64,000 nt of DNA from Onthophagus taurus (Eukaryota; Arthropoda; Insecta; Coleoptera; Scarabaeidae): assembly GCF_036711975.1 (NCBI RefSeq), contig NC_091975.1, positions 2,482,501 through 2,546,500 of the forward strand, written 5' to 3'. The position numbers and the translations under genes are program-made. Of this stretch, positions 43,301 to 56,800 are shown in pieces. The notes below the pieces were generated by a model. That model had not been told where the DNA came from. It did no database searches and was given only the letters and a program-made list of their open reading frames with translations. Positions within the stretch are counted from its first letter, which is position 1. Each line of letters starts with the position of its first letter.

Positions 43301-46300
43301 TCGTAATAAATGATATTTCTAACTTTAGAAATGCGTCAATCATCGGCGGACCGAAACTGTGGGGTTGTTGTGATTCGGTTGAGTTTGAGAAATTGATTTT
43401 CAACAACTGGTTTCACTCCCATGCGCGCGATAGTCCGGCAAATAAGTAGTAGTAGTCATCCTGAAAAGCCGACCGTAATTTATGAGTTTCAGTTAATTTC
43501 TCTCGTCCCCTTGGAAAGTTCAAAATCGTCGCCTCGCAAATGGCTTTTCTCTCACCTCCTCTTTCATTAAGTGTGTTCAAATTTGCGGTAATTAATACAC
43601 TTCAACGTTACGTCCAGAAACTCATCCAAATTTAATTAATTTAAACTCTGTTTCAAAATTTTGAAAATTTAATTTATTGCTGATTTATTTAAACGCTGAA
43701 GTTGACTTAATATTATTTAAAATACTGACTCATCCAACTTGTATATTGTGTTTATCACATATTGGATCTTATATTATCGAAAACAGTCTCAGAAAGAGAT
43801 TTGGCATCAATTAGAGTTGATTGTATCGGTTCAGTTTTGTATCCTAATATTGGTAAGCTTGATGACTACAGTAAAAGCCGTAATGGCTGAGGTTAATACA
43901 TTGGGCTACTTTTATGTAGATGTAATTTCTTAAAAAGCCTTTGAACGTGTTTTGGAACATGTTTTGAACATCAAACACATACCAGCTTTTATATTCAAAA
44001 TAACTTATCAAAATAACAAATCCAACAATCGTGAAACCACAAGATATTTCTAAAAGCTGTAAACTCTGGAGTACTTAGTAACAATTTTATGTGAATACCA
44101 ACTTAATACTTAGTGGCTCGAAGCTAGTGGTAACTATTGGTTTTCTTGAACGTTTCTTCGTCACAAAGTCTCCCCGAGTTCGCCAGTTTTTAAGAACTCT
44201 GGATACAGCAGACGATTTTTCACTTAAAATTTTATTATTAGTGTGCTTTTGAATAAGTGCTACAAGTGTAGTTTGGCCTCAATTACGACTTACTCGATAG
44301 GATTACTGTGACAGTCTTTATATTTTAATCTATAAATGACAGTTTGTTAACATCATTAGTTTTTTTTGTGAGCTTGCAAATAATAACAGCGGAAGTTTTT
44401 ACATCCAATTTTTTGCAAGTAAACTTTTAAATCTTTATGATGCTCATAAAATTTCCCTTTGTGAGTTCGCGCGTGATCGTTGGTGTTCCTTTTTTTAAAC
44501 CTGTGTATATTTATTAATTTTTTTTATAAAAACGAATCATATACGAGTAGATATTTGTGTAGGTGTCAAGTTGTAATTGTAACTTACATTTCGAATTTCC
44601 GCTTCAATTATTAATCATTCCAATTTCGATCGTTGACACATTTTGATGAGGGTTGTTCCGCATAACACCCTCAGGTATTTAATCGTACCTCTTTGTTTTT
44701 TGGTCATTTTTTACTGTTCGCATTTGAGCTTCGTTTATTACAACGTTACTAATCCGATTGTAAAAGGGTTATTATATTTCGGTGTTAAGTTCGGTTGACG
44801 AGGGTTCTATTCTTTTCCACCCTTTAACATTAATCATTTCTTAATCCTAAAAAAATTTATAAAAGAAATTGATCCCGTTTTTATAGTTCTTCAAATTGGA
44901 ATTTTATTGATTTCAAACGTTAATAAGGTTTCAATCGGATTATTTAGGTGATTTAAAAACCCTTAGGACGTCGTCGCAAATCATCGCGGGAACGTTAAAA
45001 AAGCGAGTAACTTATTTCCATCATCTCCCCCCAATTTTTTTCTTTTATTATCAACAAACTTTACCGTTTCCTCCCTTTTGTTTATGAGAGAGTAAGTTTT
45101 ATAGTCGACGTTTCCCGGGCATCATTCGAAAGAACACAGAGAAGCCCATCATCAAAGATAATAAAAAAAGAGAAGAAACGTTATTTTTTTATTTTATTAA
45201 GCAGCGAATCCATTAAGTTTTAATGATTCTTCATTTATCAAGATTATTATTATCGTTATTACGAAAAATTATTATTATTACAACCTCGTAAAGTAATTAG
45301 AAGTATGTTTTAACTTTCATAAGCGATGTAATAAATTACAACATTGAATGTTAGTTAGATAAATTATAATTTACGTAATAAAACCACCTGTTTAATATAA
45401 TACAATATTTGTATTACTACTTTATGTAAACAGAAATGATAAATAATAAGTAATAAATTATTAAATTTTTATTAAATAAAATAACTGGCGAATATGTGAG
45501 ATAAAAAGGGATTAATGACAGGGCAAAACCGAACTAATTACTAAAATAATGGGACGGTATTTCAAACAAGTTGACGTTTTATTGGTTGTTAAAGGGTCGT
45601 GAAATGCGTGGCATAGAAGGCTAATTATTGATCCTTCGACCATACGATCGAAATTTATAGTGCAATACATCACTTCTTATCGTTCTAACCCTACAAAAAA
45701 ACGCAAGATCATTTTTCTTTGATACCATCTTATACCATTCCTTTTTTAATCCAAATTAAAAGAGGAAAATTAATAAATAAATAAAAGTAGGTATTAATCA
45801 TTTCTCCAACTTTAATTACTCCATCTATCATGGTATTTTTCCTTTTTGGGTTGAAACGGCCCGCGTTATATTTTAACAAATATTTGCGCTAGCACATCTG
45901 TGATAATATATGTCATTTCTTTTGCGTTGCTTTTCATTAGTATCTCGATATTAAAACCAGCAAGGATTAAGAGCTTTGTAGGATTTTTTTTGATTGAATG
46001 AACTAATAGAATAGATATAATTTAGGGCCACTTTTACCGTTTTATTGTTTGTAAGTTTCTGACAGATTAATATTAGCATAGATGTTTATTCCTCAAAGTG
46101 CACCTAATGTTCTTGGTGTCTTTATGGCTTCCTTTGTGACGCTGCTAGATCCTAATATGCGTTGATTTGATTCCGAGATTATTTATTAAATCTGCGTTAT
46201 GTTTTTTGAAGTCTGCATCAAATCCTAATTACACCAATAACTTGATATATGCATTATGGTATCTCTGGTACAAAATTAGCATCATAAATTTTTGAGTTAA

Positions 46301-47800
46301 TCAGCCTAATTAGTTTTAATAAATGTTTAAATAAGATTATGTAAAACATTTTTGGGAGAAAGTGTGTAGAATTAAATTAAAAAATAATCTGGGAGTTTTA
46401 CGACCTCGAAATATTATACCCATGATGCCGGTGTATTTATAAGGTAATCTAAACGTTAGCCAAGAAGAGAGAATTCGTAAATATTAAATATTATCAAGGT
46501 TTTTCGGGCGTGAATCGTTTACTTTCCAGGTGCAAAAATAAACCGATTCCTATAATAACAATAATAATAAATCTTACTTTCTACTTCAAAAAATGTTATT
46601 TGTTAATAAATTTAACTTTATAAAGTTCACCTTTTCAACCCCTCTTACTCTTCCATTCAATTTATTCCCCTATATTATTTGCGTCGATACACGATGTAGC
46701 CAATTTGTCCATCAATCATGTTACAGTGCACCCGACTAATAAGGCTTACGTCAAAAGGGAGTGTGTATATTGTAACGAAAATCAATCGCCACCCCCTTTT
46801 GGAAAAATGCAATGTGACGTAAAATGTGCACCATCAAATTACCTTATTCGATCGAAAAATATAATGGGAGGTCTATTGTTACTTTAAGCATTGTAATTTC
46901 GCTTGTTTACCGTTATGGAGTTTGTGTTATGCAAAGTTATAGCATTGATGAAAGGAAGTTAAAAGCAGCCTTTTTAGTTCTATATCGATTAGGATTCGCA
47001 AATGAAATGGAAAAAAATTCTGAAACATTCAGTTAAAAGTAAAGTTTCATTTTACTTAAATTTCACCCCTAAATTATGTACATTTTTTTGTTAAAGTTGC
47101 TTTTCTCCTCTCATTTATGTCTTAACGAGTATTTTATTAATGTTACTCCTGGGTGCTGCGTTTCAGAGTGCAGAAAACTCGATATTCCGTGGGTGAGAAT
47201 ACAGAGATTACGAGTTTGTTATAAAACCCATTACGAGATAATTATTCATATATGCAGAGAGCTATAATCATTAGGATAAACACAAAAATATATTATACAG
47301 AAATGTGTATAAAATAAAAAGTTTTAAACTAAGTTTAACGATAATTTAGGGATTGTGTATGTACCATTTACTAGTTTAGATGTTGTGTACTATCCCAAAT
47401 TTATATTTAACATGATAGGATAAGACTTTATCTAATTATAACCCCTTACCATTAAAATCCGAACCTCTATGTTAATTCAACGTTATTGCGGTTTAAATAT
47501 TCGTTGTGGTTTCATATCACCTTGAATAAAATCACTAGAATAATTTTAATTATAATTGAATTATTTAATTTTAACCTTGGTAAACATTCAACCGAAATCA
47601 ATCACGTTTTAAAATAATCGCATTGTCAATTTTGCGATCATTTCTGGTACAAAAATTAATGCAATGCGTTATACAATTGTATAAATAAATTGACTTCAGT
47701 CATTCTGCCACTCGTTAAATTTAAAACATATTTTCATAAAGATTTAAATATAAACATTTCAATTTAAAGATTTTGAAATATTTTATTTGATTTGTTTCAG
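40301..47800. other. Gene-poor region upstream of the GPCR
   Basis: No supported gene over 7.5 kb. A short AAATAAATCTAAAATAAA-like simple repeat is present near 43190-43245. Slightly more GC-balanced islands occur near 42240-42310, 43270-43560 and 44940-45150, without coding signature; they could be regulatory. Short ORFs (e.g. 46705-46887) look random. Confidence 0.45.
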
Positions 47801-47871
47801 ATAATCTTTTAATAACAAACAACTCCAAACTAAAATATTCTCCAAAGAAGATTAAAAAAAAATCATTAAAA

Positions 47872-50800
47872 ATGAACGAAACAAATTTTACTAATTTTAC
47901 CTGCGACGAAGATGACGAAAACGTCCACATCCACGCCTTAATTTACTTCATTTACTTCTTGATTTCTTCGGTGGCCGCTTTAGGAAATGGTGTAATTTGC
48001 TACATAATTATATCATCCTCACGAATGCGAACGGTAACGAATTATTTCATTATGAATTTGGCGATTGGGGACCTTTTGATAGCGATGTTGTGCGGGCCGT
48101 TTAGTTCTGTAGCTTATTTGAAACAATATTGGCCGTTCGGGTCGTTTTTATGTTTGATCGTGTCCTATTTCCAAGCCATCGCCGTTTTCGTAAGTTCTTA
48201 CACTTTAGTCGCGATCAGTTTGGATAGATATGTTGCGATCGTTTGGCCGTTAAGACCGAGAATGTCTAAGAAAATCGCTATGGGGATCATTTTCGCAGTT
48301 TGGATACTTTCATGTCTGGGCGGAGCTCCTATTTTAATGGTTTCGACGATGGATCAACCCAACGATACTTATTTTCAACAGTGTGACAGGTAAGAATATT
48401 TTAAATTAGTTTGTAATTTATTAAAACTATAAATATATAAACAAGATATAATATTTGAACCAGTGTCTGATGTGGTTTTTCATTGGTGGTATCTTATTTT
48501 CTGTCTATAGTATTTAGTCTTATGTGAGCAGTATTTAGTCTTCTGCAAGCAGTATTTGATCTTCTGTAAGCAGTAGCTGATCTATATAGTTTTCTATTAA
48601 CTCTAGCATTCAATTTAGAGTATCTAGTCTTCTGACAGTGGTATCCAATCTTCTGTCAGCGGTATCTAATCTTCTGTAATCAGTAACTAATTTATTCGCA
48701 ATATCTAGTCCTTTGTTAGCAGTATTTAATCTTCAGCCCGCAGTTTCTAGTCCTTTGCACACAATATCTAGTTTTCTGCAAGCGGTGTCTAATCTTTTAT
48801 ACGCAGAAGCTAATCTTCCAGCGGTATCTAATCTTTTACCTTCAGTACATGGCTCTCTATTAATATCTAGTAATCAATTTGGAGCATCTGGTCTGCTGTC
48901 AGCAACATCTAATCTTCTGTAATCAGTAACAAATATTCTATTCGCAATATCTAGTCCTTTGTTAGCAGTATCTAGTCTCAGATTGCAGTATCTTTTTCTA
49001 GAGGTACTAGAACTCTATGGATATTAGTTGAAACACAATAATTGAGGAACGCTTACGGGAAAAGATTGAAGCAACTCCTTTGGAAATTCATTAGAAATTG
49101 TCATTCGTTTCTGTATTAACATTATTTTTAGCAGAGATTAAAGCAACATCCAACTCGTTCATCCATTTCGAATCCATATTAAGATATTAGGGTCGATAGT
49201 AAATACTTAGTTATACATCAATACATAGCGAACGTGCCATCCACCCGATATCATGTTATAATACACCACGTAATCCGAATACGTTGCTCATACTTTGTTT
49301 ATTGAACACACAATTTGCCAATCAATAACCATCGTTTAAATCAATACATCACTTAAAAACGGTGCATTTATTCTTCTAACCAACTTTAATGTTTTGTAAT
49401 AGTTTATTGTATATAAAGTTATTCAAAATGACATTTTTCATTTAAACTTTATATGTTGTTATTCATAGCAGAAGCACCCCCTTTCATTTTTTCTTTGTAT
49501 ATTGAAGTTAACGTTTTTATGACTCCCAAGAGGAACATAGCGACCTTTAATATTATTCAAAAATTTTATAGGCTTTAAGGGTTAGGGAGTAAAATAAGGT
49601 TAATATAAAACCGTGGAACATCATTCCCTTTAAATACATCAACCCAAAATAAAACCCGTTGAAAATACCTTTTGAGACTGTTTTCTCGACGTACGATTTA
49701 TAGTCCAATTTTAAATTCACGCAACTTTTATTTGTAGAAGAAAAATGAGTTATGTGATGAATTATCTACAAAAATTTATAAATTTCTTTCTTCTTGTAAT
49801 CCTAAAGTGGATTTTAAACGATTTTTTAGACTCAATTGACCTTTCTAGGTCGAATATATCCCTATTCCCAATGTTTGTTTAACACGAATCTAGAATTTCC
49901 GTGTTCGCTTTTAATTTATCTAGATGAACGTGATATGGACACGAAGGAACACTAAATTTACAATTTAAATAAGCCAGGAACAGTTTTCAAAACAGTCTGA
50001 AGTCATGCTTTAGATGCCATCTAGAGGGTGTAAATAATAAAATAAGAAAAGACATGCTTAGTGTCGTATCTGATTTAGATGTAAATTTAGTCCCTTGAAG
50101 CCGCTTGTATATTTTATGAAAAATAAAAATTCCAATTAATGTTTATTTAGTAATAAAAAACATGCTTTAATAGAATTGTCCCAAGATGAAACTTATGATG
50201 AAATCAACTAATTGCGCAAGTTTTAAGTTATTCGCCTAAAAGTGGCAATACAAAATGCAAAACGAATTTGGAAGTTAAATTTGTTCCCTTCCTATTAGAT
50301 AAATTTTAAATTTTTTTACATTTTTTTTCAGATACATCTGCACAGAAAAATGGCCGTTTGAGGATGGACAATACTGGTATTCACAAAGTTTGACACTTTT
50401 CCAATACGTGATTCCGGTATCGGTGTTCATTTTCGCTTACTCGAGCATAGCGGCCGTTATTTGGTGTCACAGGGTTCCGGGGGAAGCTGAGAACTGTCGT
50501 GACCAACGGATAGCCAGATCAAAGAGGAAGGTAGGTGTGTCCAACTACTACACAGGTACCTAACGTTGAAATTTGTGTGAGACTCTTGATGACTGACGCG
50601 AAACCATTCGTTTATGGACATTGACAGACTACGTTTCAGTTAGAAATTACTTGTTACTTGACCGTTAAATGTATTTGGAAGCTCGCATCTCTCTAACGAT
50701 GGAATTTTTATTCTATTAAAAAAATTATCTACATTTAATAGCTTTCTAAAAATTGCCTTTTAAATTTCGTGCATACTTTTACTAGAAGACCCAGCTCCCC

Positions 50801-53800
50801 AATGCCCATGGTATGCAATTTAAATATTATTCAGGAGGATAGTCAAACACAAATATGTGGGCTATTTCTAGCTTCAAATACTGTTCTTTTTCTTTTAAAA
50901 GACTACGATATTAAAAGAAAAATAGAATCGAGAAACTTTTTAAATTAAATTATTTTGTATTCGGTTCATACAAAACTCCGGAACAAATTAATATTAATGG
51001 ATCGTCGTTGGTAAATATCTTATGTTTAATCCATGGGAAGTTTGTTAAGTCACGCAGTTATGCTGTGGTTTCCAAAGTTGTTTCAAGCAATTTTGGTGGG
51101 TTTGACCCTTTGCTTACGTGGTTGTAATCATCCCTTGGACAATTTCCAAACTATCACATCATTATAATGTTTTAATTATTACTTATTATTTCGTTATTAA
51201 TTATTTTACTTGTAATTAATAATAATGTATTTAGAACGATTTAATTACAAAATCAATAAAAATGGTTTTTATCAGTCATCAAACTGATATTTTACTCGAA
51301 TAACTACTTTTAGGCAACCATCATTACGTTTTTAAATCATTTCCAACGAAATAGAACATCCCAAAAACAATTAATATTTGATACAAAATTATTAACTAAA
51401 ATAAATTAATGATGCCGAAATCATGAACAATAATTATGCAATTCCAATTAAATTTCAATTAATGTAACGGAATGAAAATTAAATTTTCTACAATTAAGTA
51501 ATTGGATACTGGTTTTGATACAAAAACCGGTGAATTCGTACGTTACTTCACATGATGTGGTTAAAATTGTACCATTAGCCAAACACTAATTAGTTTATTG
51601 ATTTCCAATTAATGGATATCGTTTATTCTTCATCATTATCCCGTTTATAATTGATTTTTGTCACCAAATTAATACTTGACGTCTTTAAAACGATTTCTTT
51701 GTTCAATTTTGATTTTATTAAATTTATTTTCGTAAAAAATTGTCCATTAAACCAGAAAATATGAAAATTACCATTTTTATAAGCACCTCAATTGAAAATA
51801 GATAACAAAAAAATCTTCTCAAAATGAATCTCATGAATTTTTAACGGTTTTTGTTAAAAGCCGTTCTTTTCGCATCTAATTAATCGATTTTCTTCCAAAA
51901 AAAAATCAAGATTCTAACAGTACTTTATTCATTAAAAGCAACAATTTGAAGAAATCGATTATAATTCTGGCAGTTTATTTCGCTGTTCCGTTTTATATTC
52001 CTCCTTTAATTGTTTATGCCAATCCATACTTCGTTGTTGAAGTGATTCTCCTCTTGCTTGAGCCGCTTTCCCACTTTTTGCGACGAAATAACAAGCGATT
52101 GCGGTTCCCAACATCATGCAGTTAGCTACGAGCACTTTTACACGATGACGAGCTCTTTCAACGGCAGCAGCATTCACAAATTGGGGAACTTCTCTCATCG
52201 TTTTATACTTTCCTAAGCGGACAAGAAAATATTTTTCTATAACATTTACACGGTGCATATAACCGATTCTCTTCATTTAAATATATGTTTTTATGCTGAA
52301 CGAAAGATTTTTTTTTGTGGGTTATAAAAAAGATGAAAACATTTTGACATATTTGTCAATAGATTCGAGCGCAATCAAGAATGAAATTAGAAATGATGTA
52401 AAAATAAGATGATATGGAATTAACTTTGAAATTGATATCTTTGAAACACTAAATTACATATACAGAGGACTAGCTGGGAGAACTTTAGTTTTAGGTTTAG
52501 GAGATATCTTCTATTCTTTTTTTCAATAAATGATTCATTAAGCTCTCGCCTTTTCCATTATTGCTCTACTCGCACACTCAGCTTTTCCGCTCAATTATAG
52601 AGTATGTAGTATTGTGAAATCCCCTTTCCTGCGCTGTGCCTTTTAACAAACAACTACATCGTGGTTTGGAGTTTTTGCTATATTAAAATTTTATGTCTAT
52701 TTTTTTCTTTCGATAATATTTAAATTATCAGTTAAATCGCTTATTGCAACGCACTTAATTTATGCGTAATCGTTTCAAGTGCCGCTATATTCGAAATTCG
52801 AACCAATCTATTTTTAATTAAAATTGATAATATATAACAAGCGATATTCAAAGTCATGATGTACAGGATTGTTGATAAATCATAGACAGATAAAGCTTCA
52901 ACCATTTCTAGCGAATATTTTTAAGTATTAAGAGAAATATTTGGTATCTTCTTATAGCTTCAATCCATTTTGTTGGGCTAAAAAAACAAGTTTGTGTTGA
53001 CTACGTATATCCTTTACCATGGAGATTTGCAGCAACTGGCGTAATTATCGTTTCCGGGAACCCCTCATTCTCGTGAAACGACGGGTATGGGCTCATTATG
53101 GGGCTAATCAAACCGGAACACTTGGTGGATGTTAGGATCTAATAAGCCTTACAATAACCCCCAAGACCTACAATAAGACTATAAATCGTAACACTTTTAA
53201 TTTGACGATTTTAATGTTAAAACTGATTCTCAGTCAAAAGTTAAAATCGAAAGAAACTTTATGAATAAAAAATGTTCCAAATTAATTTAGAAAACGAATA
53301 GTATACACGATTTATTTCGATCAGCGATAATCCCTAACTTATCAGACTTTAAAACTGCAAATATCCAAGGTTGACGTTTTTGATATTAAATTGCGTCTTT
53401 ATTGAAAAATAAAACTGATGAAACCAAGTTTTGTGTATGAAGGATAATCGAAATTACACTAAGAAATGACTAGTAAAAGCTTTTTTTCTGATATCAGTGG
53501 TAAGAAAACTTCAAAATTGACGTTGTTGACATTACAATCGCAATTAAAAGCAAATAGTATTTGTCCAAATGCAATTAGGTGTATTTTACAATCTAGTACA
53601 AAATCGACTCATGTTGAGTGTAACTTGTGTAAACACACACGCTTCGGGTTTCCACAGCTCACGCAAGTAGGCAAAACTAAACTAAACAGTTTATAAATAC
53701 ATTCTAACATGCCATATGATCACAACTTTAATAGCTGCAAATTACGCAATTCACACTGTTTCAGAGACGTATCGTGGCAATTTATGAACTCAAAGATTTT

Positions 53801-56800
53801 TTTTATTATATATCTCATATAATTAGAGTTAACGAAGTTTAAACGAAAAAAAATTGACGTAATGATTAAGTTATTATTACTGGTAATTGGAATGATTAAT
53901 TGATTTCGTGTCTAATTTTACATTGCATGAGACTTATGAGAGGATGAGGGAATTCGTCGTTCGATTTAACCTTCTCCACTAATTCCCTTTATCCCTTCCG
54001 GGACGAGGTGAAATTCAATTAATGAGAAATGGGATATTTCATTTGTTAAGTTTCCTTCGTTGAAATTCTTAAGGATTTTAAAAGTGAGCCAACCCATGAA
54101 AACTAATTACTTTACTCTAAAGAGAGATCCTTAAAAGATATTTAAGGGTCTCGGTTATTAAATCATCCCTAATTATCCGTATAAAGCTTTTAAAGTGGTA
54201 ACTTTTCACCTTTTTAAATCATTTTATTACTTAACATTTATAAAAATCTATTTCAAACTTAACGACAATGACAAATCCACTTTTCGCATTTTAAATCGTA
54301 ATGCGCAGATTTCCGGAGAGGAAATTTTCATTCTGGTTTCACATCACGTTCGAAACGAGCATAACCCGTATATATGTGGTGTCGTGTTGTTTGCACTTTT
54401 CGTGAACATGCTGAATGGGCCGCGGTAGTTGAACTACTTTGTACACGCGACGTGATCAAACATAAAAAGAACTCCCAAAGACCAAAAACCCCTTTAATCC
54501 TATAACGATTATTTCGTTAATTATAGTACACCTCTCATAAAACGCACAAAAAACACAATAAATAACGAAAGAGACACACTAAAATGTAATTAAAGTAGCG
54601 AATAGAGCGGCATCTGAAGTTTAATTAAAAGGCGGTAACATCGTCAACGTCAATATTCTTAGAAGCGATGTTGTTTAAGGTTATAAAGAGACTGGGAAGG
54701 AGAACAGGGAAGAGAAGTTCATTTTAATGTATTGAGATAGATCGTCTTTGCGAACGAGATTTGGCATCTTTCTCTGATTGTCAGGCGCATTAGAATCTTT
54801 TTTATAAATTTCATTTGAAAGAGAGAAATTGAACATTGGAATTGACATTTCTTGAAACTTGGAAAGAAAATGGAAAGAGAATGAGTATGAATTAGATGTA
54901 TAAAGATAATTGAAGTACTATATATTGTTTTTATACGGCAGAGTAGTATTTTTCATAACGTGATTGATAGTTTGATGGAACGAGTCCGTTCCATTCCCTT
55001 AATGTCAGAGGCATATAAAAAATATTTTAATCTAAAAAATAATAGAGAATTTTTTTTAACTAAAAAGATCAAATATTATATATTTATCGTATGTAATCGC
55101 GAAGAAAACGATAATTTATCCTATTTTAATTTGTTTTTGTTTTGCTTAATTAAGTGAGGTTAGTTATGCTTGCTATAGTCAATAACCCCAATTATTGACT
55201 ATTAATATAGAATTTTGAATGTCAATTATATTAATTATAATCAATAAAGGTCACAAATAATAAATAATATCAATCAACATAACCTAATTATTATGAATAA
55301 ACCTAAAAAATCTTACCGTTATTGTTTTAACTATTTACACTGTGCATGATTAAACTAATTGGGGAACTACATAATGTTGATTTTAACACTTCAAACACAC
55401 CAAAATCACACAAAATAACAATTTAGAGTAAAACTTTTAAAAGTCAAAATCGGTCAATTTGACAGTGACAGCTTGAAACTTCGATTCAGAACTACCAACC
55501 TAAACTAGCTTGAAAAGAATATCACTATTACTTATATGTAATAAAACTAATAAATAAAATTGCTTTTCGGTTGATAATCCCAGTATTCACTTTCACATAT
55601 AATAAATAATGTTAGTTTAATTTAATTAAATACTTCTTTTTCCTTTGGTTCTACAATCCTTGGTGAGTTTTGACCTCCTCAACAATTCTACACCATTTTC
55701 GTCTACTCTTACTCTTACTCCCATCACCCTCAACCTTACCATCTTTTCTTTGTCTTCCTCTAGATATTTTCTCTCTTGATTTCCATTCTGTAAGTCTGTA
55801 TTTCTACACTTCCACCACCGCGGCCTTGGTTTCCTTCAATGTTTGTTCTTGAGTCGAAAGCCAAGTTCACATCAAAATCATATTCGTAAGTCTTCTCCGA
55901 AATCTGCCTCAAAGTGTGTATATGGTCTGTTGTAGATCAGTTGGATCGAAATCCACATTAGTAAACTACTAAGATATCCTTCGCATACTCGCTCATTCTA
56001 TTAAAATATTTCATTTCAATTGAAATGTTATAAAACTATAGATGTTTTGTAACACAGGTTGTATTAAAAAATTAATAATCGGTTTTTAAAGCTTTCAACA
56101 TAACAAAGTAATCGTCAATTCTACTCAAATTACTTACATAACATTCCATTCTGCATCCGACAAGTCTAATAAAAAAAATCATCGACACAAATTTCTGTTC
56201 ATGACGTAACATTTACATAATGCGTTTTCAATATACAATAGACAATGTTACGTCTTTCTATTTGTTTCAATTTTGAAAACATGGATCGCTTGTCAATTGA
56301 TTTAACTGAGACAGAAATAAAACGAACTTTTTGAGTAATGAATAATGACTGAATAGTTTTGGGTTATTCCCTGAAGTTCTTCTTTTATACTCAACTGGGG
56401 TTAAATGGGTTGGGTTGGATATTGTAGAACAAGTCCCCCAAGTTCGCCAACGAAACATATATTATTAACCGAGAGCTTCCTACTTTCTTGTTTAAGGAGT
56501 CTAAACTCTTCTTGTAGGTTGATTTAGAAACTTTAGATATTCTTGAAAGTGATCAACTAACCTCTTTTTCTTTTTTGGGTTTTAAATAAATTTGATGATA
56601 AATATTAAAATTTTAACTTTTCTACAATTCTTTTAATGCCATAATTTTGTTATCGTTCAATTTTGTATTCGAAAGGTATTCGTAGAAATGTCATAAAAAC
56701 TATTCGCGAACTCGTTCGACTTCGATTCGGGTGCCTTCATGAATACTGCATCCGGATTTGCAGCTCAATAATAAGCTCAAAAGGGGGGTTTATATCACCG

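Noticed and set aside
48713..48922. 69-aa ORF with repeated S-N-L-L
   Set aside because: Translation of the minisatellite; no start context or conservation expected.
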